Shown here in pieces: positions 53,701-56,783 of a stretch of DNA of 56,783 nucleotides. The position numbers and the translations under genes are program-made. Below the pieces are notes generated by a model that saw only the letters and a program-made list of their open reading frames with translations, searched no databases and was not told the origin of the DNA. This DNA is from Pseudoalteromonas luteoviolacea DSM 6061. GTDB taxonomy: Bacteria > Pseudomonadota > Gammaproteobacteria > Enterobacterales > Alteromonadaceae. Each line of letters starts with the position of its first letter. Positions within the stretch are counted from its first letter, which is position 1. The DNA lies in assembly GCF_001625655.1 (NCBI RefSeq), contig NZ_AUYB01000124.1, forward strand, positions 1 to 56,783, given 5' to 3'.

Positions 53701-55704
53701 GAGTACTGTGATAATGGAAGTCTCAAGAAAAAAGGTAAGTGGACATATCATTATGGGGCAAACCAATGTGATAGTCACCGACTAGAAAAGCGTACGCGCA
53801 ATATTCGAGACTTCAATACAAACATAGAGCCATTTAATGGATTAACTGCGGCAGGTAATAATACTGCACCTGAGTTAACTCCTGCATCTCACGCTGCGAT
53901 AGATCCTCAAATTTTGGGGCATATCGAAGAAACTTTTGATTATGACAACAATGGTAACGAACTATGGATGAAGCGAGACAATAAAGCCTATCGTTCGCAA
54001 ACATACAGTGGTCGCAACAAGGTTAAAAGTATCAAGGGTATCAAGGATGAAATTAGCTTTGATTACGATGTGAATAACCGTCGCTACAAACGTGTTGATG
54101 ATAATCAAACGGTTTATTATGTAGGTGCGCTAGAGCTTACCAAGCGTAACGTCGGATCGATTGAAGAGAAGTTTATCAGGCGGTATATCGGTAATGAGGC
54201 GGTACAAATTTACTATGTAGAAGGTGGCAGTTCACTACAGTGGATGTTTACAGATCATCAAGGGTCAATCACTGCCGTTGCAGACAGTAATTATAATCTG
54301 CTTGCTCGTTATCAATACGATGTTTTTGGTAAACGCTCTAAGGTTGCGAAAAATAAGGCAGATGAGCAATATTATGCTGCACATTTAAGCATCTCGTTAT
54401 TTAATGAAATAGCACCGAACCTAAGAAGTTATACGGGGCATGAACCTGTTTCGTTGGACGGAGATAATCGAGTTATTCATATGAATGGTCGAATCTATGA
54501 CGCTGATACGGGACGCTTTATGCAGGCTGATCCGTTTATTCAGGCGCCGCAGAACCTGCAAAACTACAATGCTTATAGTTACGTTTTGAACAACCCTCTT
54601 TCGTTTACAGATCCAAGTGGCTACTTGTTTAAAAAGATGCTTAAAGGGGCTATGAAAGCGACGGGTACCTGGGACTTGATGCAGCAAATAGCTGCTAATC
54701 CAGTTTTGAACTCTGTCATTCAAGTCGTAATGATATTTATACCTGGTTGTCAATCTGGGGCCTGTCATGCGGTATTTAATGCGGCAACAACTTTTGCAGC
54801 TACAGGTAGCTTAAATGCAGGTATAAAAGCTGGAGCGATTTCTTACGCACAATCCGCTGCGCTTCAGAAAATAGGTGCCAGCAAAACATGGGGCCAACCT
54901 GGTAGCATAGAAAACATTGCAGCCAATGCTCTTGTAGGTGGTGTTGCATCTGAGCTCCAAGGTGGAAAGTTTGGGCATGGATTTATAGCTGCAGGCGTCG
55001 CATCAACATTCAAACCAATGCTCAATAATATTGGTGGTGCTCAAAGTGCCAACTCGGCCATTAAAACTGGTAATATCGAGATGCTTGCCAAGTTTAAGGT
55101 GCATCGTATTATTGGTGCGGCGGTTATTGGTGGTACCACGTCAATGATAACAGGGGGCAAGTTTGCAAATGGAGCTATTACGGCTGCGTTTACACAGGCG
55201 TTTAATGGGGAGTCTCGAAATGAAGCAGACGCAATTGAAAAGAACTTTGGTAATTTAAGAGATAAGATATCAGAGGCCAATTATAAGACTGAAGAAGGTC
55301 GTATTACAATTGCAACTGCAAAAAATATGTTAACTAAAGGTGGTATCAGTAGATCTCAGTTCGACCGTATTTTAAGGCAGAAAAGTCATGCTAGACTGCT
55401 ACAACGTGCATTGGTAACTGATTTAACAAAACTTATCGCAAGTGATGCAATCCCTCAAATATTAAAGGCAGCAGATCCTACCAGTGATTCTTCCCAGAGA
55501 GCATTGGTAGCTGACGTTGTCTCATCCGCTACTTCGAGTTTTACTATTGGCAAATTAGCTGGTGGCTATAGTAGTTATCTGAACATAAATACGATGTGGG
55601 ATGTGCAGAATGTTAGGAATAACTTTTATATGAACACAGAGGCTTTTGATATGATGTTTGACGATGAAAGATACTTATTACTCGGTAAATATAGAGGGTT
55701 TTAA
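44743..55704 (+). CDS. 3653-residue exported SpvB/FG-GAP/Rhs-repeat giant with unknown C-terminal domain
   Basis: In order: signal peptide (residues 1-24, ending RASA); several Ig-like domains (to about 850); a PQQ-like propeller (about 866-1066); a helical segment (about 1086-1220); a calcium-type loop DTDNDGILNIIELALGL (from 1228); an SpvB-type domain (from 1384: TPTLGSFRVSEAGSATYSIP, then SMSYNSQAGDSSIAVGWSL); FG-GAP-like loops (DTQGDGFAEL 1708, DFDGDGYLDI 1824, DINFDGLADI, DINSDGLVDF, DFDNNGFVDL); Rhs/YD repeats (about 2418-3230); the Rhs core end (RIYDADTGRFMQADPF to DPSGY, 3294); and a 359-residue tail. The layout fits a secreted polymorphic toxin or Tc-toxin BC-like cage. Export here is by Sec, not obviously type VI. 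Confidence 0.88.
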   Translation: MSKLLKFIALLCISFTAVGVRASATPCNSDPVQAYANEAITFRVTQPVHNYWNMGPSKMYLDNELIYPKAGVATVNNFYTHTFPTAGSFDLKIEIDKKFGNKAHFIDECTKKITVLKRKVPKLEVIKQSHKYWVNKDENISITFSAAHADRIILTTKRYEEKDWRALKTCHASTCEGKINAEGFTTHAISAIAYNGAQNSYPVTYNWSSRGRNVSPSVSISANSNLVNNGTSTDITITASDKNVNPAHHISQVEFLGADGKWVSKTPQCIGNSGKKKRVSCKVNSGNLSKAAGFKARVKDSGLWVTSNEQWVGINNAPKINNLSIKSGNKESRFFTTSSDVSVSTTATDSNGNIARIQICGAKGTNNVDPNKACSAGEWVSCSSSPCSKSRKLTSAGAYTIYSRVEDKLGLKGFAPPQTIHVLSDFGIYVDQNSVARQYIVNDKNNPPEISWTIVANKVYSSGRKVKGFRIVPNGNAAHAITPNVPELAGGPVSIDEACIDGRCRFTLKWKPDSDAVFGSPIHFYVQVIDDQNAVQQSDTIQTTIALAKPPVPPTPVVSLNLNSSLNRYEIDVSKYGNASRFSIEVNKAGVKSTYATTTRGLPWGVPGTSVDDNGSTLSVCVVGIADGPNGFSTSKIKGCASKTIDHNDTPQRPLFNMSHSQFGGDYTMRWQSSQDKGLTKYYNLKRWNGHIAATSQAANAIYSNIQDTAFPITDTPMGTYTYILEACNRFNECKQSSPFVVEHIAPMAASASVSEDSKKLILGGAGFALSGGRLIAQIENTSETYEIEQSDITVNQSGGVLTANLTERLYKGYENKGLIVEYRNQVSCPVDDNDINIIGKVLCVDGLSTYKVRVDDQAPDEVLDMTENNFTVSSSGYVYVGASQPGSDKGAAPFYQVGASSETITGLHIYKHGTQNSGWIFKTDDANANSDDRIVGKPLVLNQGGVEHVYFGAQNHSVYKITHNPSSISDNRFSYIWKQTTGGANTAGVQTDMYGNIYVGSMDQKLYSLLPDSGQINWHYSFAPSGGVVSLTGVGADGLVSVTTQDGEINHIDRNLVDKKAVSWTRLDDYQNLENPGWQPPVDYLEGNIISHLLAVIHNRLPSKREIAALSFAHMHGHSLEEVVNAILNAPVGTDQQALALRGPDNLAFANALMSRLLNSEVSTSTTLLGKTASQWAAELESGKLRRAELVILLQQPTYTYYQDTVNELMDIYFGYCFGSQCNYSRDTDNDGILNIIELALGLNVNDPRDGLRAPQMTLQKREGGNLTFALSSLDNIDYYKVFHIVNSSPEVETRLDASGSAVPYETVWSKVVTNADHVFYAKSCLETLIENKKYESCSVSASSNESITVEDSSSESAINVVLSTKPATKDTSQVELMKNAEMTPTLGSFRVSEAGSATYSIPIQLPSGIAGVTPSVSMSYNSQAGDSSIAVGWSLNVGSAITRCRATLATDGYSRSVGFNDSDKYCLDGQRLIKVENPYVSPVLPYQGSGNATYVLEHDAQVIVKDVTVLGARQFVVFGKDGSKKIYGGHSSRIVKVGGGDYNPTLTWLLHKEYDSTQSDESAVTYSYTTKASNGDALGDGELVLEKIDYSTYRVKFDYSAGKTRNLTYINHGTLSQRARLDKITVQKVGASPVELSHYKIAANTSEPSGNGLRRLDKFQQCRGGICKKPIVFDYADFATPHYFEKNTELFVAKDKNKLAAFTFIDTQGDGFAELATLERLHGQDKKYELCLWPSQPNDNQSALDCWTLSREDDSDSVSMMAIDPEGDGSQTLWINKKSYFEESYSGFYWLAFGFDGEKLTFGYPEISNLRGNFMREIKSADFDGDGYLDIAYKKQFDDATVYISYWNGTSYSNESKVDFSYGEIGTVSDWRATDINFDGLADIISLSCWSGSCDEPNPGRLFAFINQGSNTSFQSHPIYGSENGKLEHLTITDINSDGLVDFILLDSASNGTKAWKVLTSRTSSIYAYNIVPQYQATVFELNDTEDTSLNLQDASLDENATPFVLDVDKNGINEVYFKQKGATDYWNKFQWDTDKGSLRLQAERVRTFNLDRDAKSLVFPADFDNNGFVDLVQKDGDRLVARFGSNQPAHAGLLRSIKQGYGNETRIEYRAMNTLGKDAIYSKSLEDLPSELRDTTEDSKQFDAQGFKVSNLVSAMPLVASVETDTSVSSAQGEDKPLTVSYRYYGAKAQFGGRGTLGFAAIRTTTEKDQKHFITTTRYRQAFPYTGLPAATHKSIGERLISLAVNKYARAEGKHSNSYYIFTEKSRDCSARIDSVDAVASYSVSGYSCTNTTIDEDVWGNVFTMDVTQYDVLFHNVEEFAYYGYLSDGTELASTNTTNCYGEACNKEYAYAKPYVRLGRLTSTTVTQTELNKDSVTKTNKFTYYDSGIEKFLLKDEVVNEGAGCDKELTTSYTYDEVGNIETVALTNTGCSSEQQQTRLTTHVYDEQLHLKSSSNNYFTPSVVKSWNDFGQPLIVEHIDDLQIHMLYDTFGAKIGSFSTDGAQSYTYLTDCDANDTQCAVQQNTLLNGYIVEKSYMDKGGRVYESHKRGMHDHFWFKTEVEHDRFGRAISHKGPGQEAVTTVYDAFDRVVSVTDPNAGTITTHKQQGLVSTVTMESTGLQIEGTANRDKGLPGGNSQTQSVETDLLGRNYKVTDNAGNVLTYEYDIWGNNTTVHSSADNQIVLQNTYEADGRLLSRKTLNNGEWSYKFNAFGQVREQTDARGVTSTIKYDLIGRKISQSQTSSDNKVVLEGDSEWSYIEYDEAATQPTHQLQYAKQGNWLQHYFYDKRGRLASTLTDLESNQCYSGVVFNSSNSDLNISDDKLLDPVSSLCVIQQKFYDQYGRDAYQFEDYRRNQDGYFYDVRGIKKIYHKFGMVIGLQEARDTENGIRYYNVDTAAVNKRGQVTSYDKGLVKMSLMYDSQGMIAGIDAKYRDKALYLQGDRYRFDSLGNLTYRSLLNGSGEQKFGYDGLNRVSAVNGVTDFEYCDNGSLKKKGKWTYHYGANQCDSHRLEKRTRNIRDFNTNIEPFNGLTAAGNNTAPELTPASHAAIDPQILGHIEETFDYDNNGNELWMKRDNKAYRSQTYSGRNKVKSIKGIKDEISFDYDVNNRRYKRVDDNQTVYYVGALELTKRNVGSIEEKFIRRYIGNEAVQIYYVEGGSSLQWMFTDHQGSITAVADSNYNLLARYQYDVFGKRSKVAKNKADEQYYAAHLSISLFNEIAPNLRSYTGHEPVSLDGDNRVIHMNGRIYDADTGRFMQADPFIQAPQNLQNYNAYSYVLNNPLSFTDPSGYLFKKMLKGAMKATGTWDLMQQIAANPVLNSVIQVVMIFIPGCQSGACHAVFNAATTFAATGSLNAGIKAGAISYAQSAALQKIGASKTWGQPGSIENIAANALVGGVASELQGGKFGHGFIAAGVASTFKPMLNNIGGAQSANSAIKTGNIEMLAKFKVHRIIGAAVIGGTTSMITGGKFANGAITAAFTQAFNGESRNEADAIEKNFGNLRDKISEANYKTEEGRITIATAKNMLTKGGISRSQFDRILRQKSHARLLQRALVTDLTKLIASDAIPQILKAADPTSDSSQRALVADVVSSATSSFTIGKLAGGYSSYLNINTMWDVQNVRNNFYMNTEAFDMMFDDERYLLLGKYRGF

Positions 55705-55706
55705 AA

Positions 55707-56117
55707 GTGAAATTATTTATATATGTAGTGTGTATTTTTTTTGTTGGTGGAAATGTATACGCTAGTGGCCTCAATGTTCTGAATGAATGTAAGGTGACCG
55801 AAGAGTATGGTAAGACAGTTATTTATGAAAATTGTATAGGAGGGAATGTTTTCACTGTTGATGTACATAACTCTGGCAAAGGTGTACCTGAGCTAGTGAA
55901 AATCATTAAAAAAGGCTCCTATGATATTTCACTTTTGAAAGATAAAATGAATGATGAATTGGTTTCTGCAGTATATTCTTTGATTCTTATAGAAAAAGAA
56001 TTGGTTTATTTCTTTGCGACTGAAAATACAGTCACAGTTTTGTTGAAAGATAATGGAATCGTTATTTTTAAAAAGTCTGATAGCGTATGGCGACAGATTT
56101 CGATTGGCGAATCTTAA
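55707..56117 (+). CDS. Exported 136-residue protein, candidate immunity to the Rhs C-terminal domain
   Basis: A GTG start lies 2 nt past the giant gene's stop, with AGAGG about 9 nt before, so translation is coupled. The protein has a signal peptide (residues 1-20, ending VYAS), an early Cys pair (NECKVTEE, ENCIGG) and a mixed alpha/beta body. A small gene right after a polymorphic toxin is usually its immunity gene; the signal peptide would place protection in the periplasm. Function is inferred from position only. Confidence 0.6.
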   Translation: MKLFIYVVCIFFVGGNVYASGLNVLNECKVTEEYGKTVIYENCIGGNVFTVDVHNSGKGVPELVKIIKKGSYDISLLKDKMNDELVSAVYSLILIEKELVYFFATENTVTVLLKDNGIVIFKKSDSVWRQISIGES

Positions 56118-56134
56118 GAGACAAAAAAATTACG

Positions 56135-56193
56135 AAAACAATCATCTTAAACTGGCGTACAGCGGGTACGCCGTCTCCCCTTAGATGAGTTTT
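56135..56193 (+). other. Branched hairpin after the candidate immunity gene
   Basis: GGCGTAC (56154-56160) and GTACGCC (56166-56172) form a perfect stem, nested inside CATCT / AGATG and AAAAC / GTTTT. No T run follows, so it is not a terminator by itself. It could stabilise the 3' end of the mRNA, mark a recombination point, or be part of an element end. Confidence 0.45.
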
Positions 56194-56236
56194 ATGGATT
56201 GAAGGTTAACAAGTTAGGGTGAGACCCATTCAAAAT

Positions 56237-56261
56237 AGGCGTTCAGTGAGCGCCTTTTTTT
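56237..56261 (+). terminator. Terminator of the giant secreted operon
   Basis: AGGCGTT pairs with AGCGCCT (one T-G pair) around a 5-nt loop, followed by seven T residues. Confidence 0.8.
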
Positions 56262-56534
56262 AACAAAACAAAAGTTACCCATTGCTTAGGTTGGTAACGT
56301 TAATTTAATAACTTTATCTGAGGCTATCGGGTTGTTCGTCTACTTGATTTTCAGAATTTATTTAGATGATCAGTAATTCTTTTTGCTCAGGTGAATTGCT
56401 GCTATCAATATAATCGAAAAGAGCTATCTTGACTTCTATCTGAGTGTTTGTTCAGTCAAAAATCATTTTCTATTCTAGGTGGCCAAAATTCTCTCAAGGC
56501 TGTGCCTATAAAAAACCACGTTAGATACTCCAAT
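56262..56534. other. Intergenic DNA without a supportable gene
   Basis: About 270 bp between the operon terminator and the transposase remnant. I see no ORF with a ribosome site and no clear element end. Confidence 0.5.
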
Positions 56535-56558
56535 TTTATTGTTACCAGCAACAATAAA
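56535..56558 (+). other. Hairpin before the transposase remnant
   Basis: TTTATTGTT and AACAATAAA form a 9-bp stem with a 6-nt loop, ending just before the GGAG of the remnant. IS200-type elements carry hairpins near the tnpA start that limit its translation, so this may be a relic of one. Confidence 0.45.
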
Positions 56559-56570
56559 GGAGTAAGAAGT

Positions 56571-56678
56571 ATGAGTAGATACAAATCCGCTTCGTACGTA
56601 ATCTACCTCGATGCCAGAGCCATGTTGTCATTAAAGTACAGATATAGAATTTTGAAAAGAAATGTTGAAAAAGGTTAA
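56571..56678 (+). pseudogene. IS200/IS605-family TnpA N-terminal remnant
   Basis: ATG after AAAGGAG opens only 35 codons. The start MSRYKSASYVIYL and later LKYRYRILKRNVEKG resemble the N-terminus of IS200-type Y1 transposases, which usually carry a HUH motif followed by a KYR(F/Y)R(I/V)L segment. Here the segment that should hold the HUH histidines reads DARAMLSL, so the active site is gone, and a stop follows after residue 35. It is a decayed fragment. The resemblance is by eye. Confidence 0.6.
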
Positions 56679-56704
56679 ATCGTGGCATCCATTTTTTAAA
56701 TTAA

Positions 56705-56757
56705 AAGTGCAAGGTTATAAAGCTCAATGTACAGCAGTTCATGTATGCCTTGCACTT
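56705..56757. repeat. Inverted repeat at right edge
   Basis: AAGTGCAAGG (56705-56714) and CCTTGCACTT (56748-56757) are perfect 10-bp arms around 33 nt. It may be an end structure of the decayed IS200-like element or a terminator-like hairpin; the window ends before its context can be read. Confidence 0.5.
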
Positions 56758-56783
56758 AGAGCGTGTTCTGCGCAACTAAATCA

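Noticed and set aside
56705..56783. Integron attC site at the right edge
   Set aside because: The inverted repeat is present, but the RYYYAAC and GTTRRRY core sites are not.
1..56783. tRNA, rRNA or integrase-type genomic island boundaries
   Set aside because: I saw no tRNA or rRNA gene, integrase or direct-repeat attachment site while reading both strands; a tRNA scan would be needed to be certain.

Overview
The window reads as chromosomal DNA of a marine gammaproteobacterium of the Alteromonadales, most likely Pseudoalteromonas. This rests on the gene set and order (ftsY-ftsE-ftsX-rpoH, a pomAB sodium-driven polar flagellar stator, xseB-ispA-dxs, recA with an SOS promoter, a large tricorn-like protease and an RHH-less PutA) and on the AT-leaning intergenic DNA. 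The genus is an inference; no rRNA or tRNA gene is present.

Positions 1-13.6 kb are mostly core genome. They hold ftsY (its 5' end lies outside the window, behind 15 copies of a 39-bp in-frame repeat), ftsEX, rpoH behind a perfect CIRCE operator, a plsC-like acyltransferase, rraB, an HD-GYP protein, fadL, mutS facing pncC, recA and trmL. Positions 13.9-19.8 kb hold a FieF-type cation exporter, a Cpx-type envelope-stress module (cpxRA, a lysophospholipase-like gene downstream, a divergent cpxP and a perfect CpxR box) and a PAS protein.

Positions 19.9-23.3 kb are a small accessory island on the minus strand: an HTH regulator, a 51-codon ORF, a membrane protein, a secreted alpha/beta hydrolase and, overlapping the end of the hydrolase, a 53-residue peptide with a Gly-Gly leader and a Cys-bearing core. 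The peptide looks like a RiPP or bacteriocin precursor.

Positions 23.3-31.4 kb hold the isoprenoid genes xseB-ispA-dxs, pomAB behind a sigma-28 promoter, a 27-residue Asp/Gly-rich peptide followed by a membrane protein, a lipoprotein, and an aromatic amino acid permease with a TyrR box. Positions 31.6-39.5 kb hold putA, a divergent Lrp-type regulator and an hcnABC-like operon. The last of these has an FNR/ANR-type site placed correctly for a class II anaerobic promoter, as expected for hydrogen cyanide synthesis.

Positions 39.6-42.9 kb encode a periplasmic tricorn-like protease. Positions 43.2-56.1 kb are a three-gene secreted operon: a 493-residue exported beta-rich protein, a 3653-residue exported SpvB/FG-GAP/Rhs giant with an unrecognised C-terminal domain, and a 136-residue exported candidate immunity protein. 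A terminator-like hairpin sits directly ahead of the first gene. The right edge holds hairpins and a decayed IS200/IS605-type transposase N-terminus.

The strongest leads are the 53-residue leader peptide coupled to a hydrolase, the giant Rhs operon with its attenuator-like leader, the CIRCE-controlled rpoH, and the FNR-box hcnABC operon.
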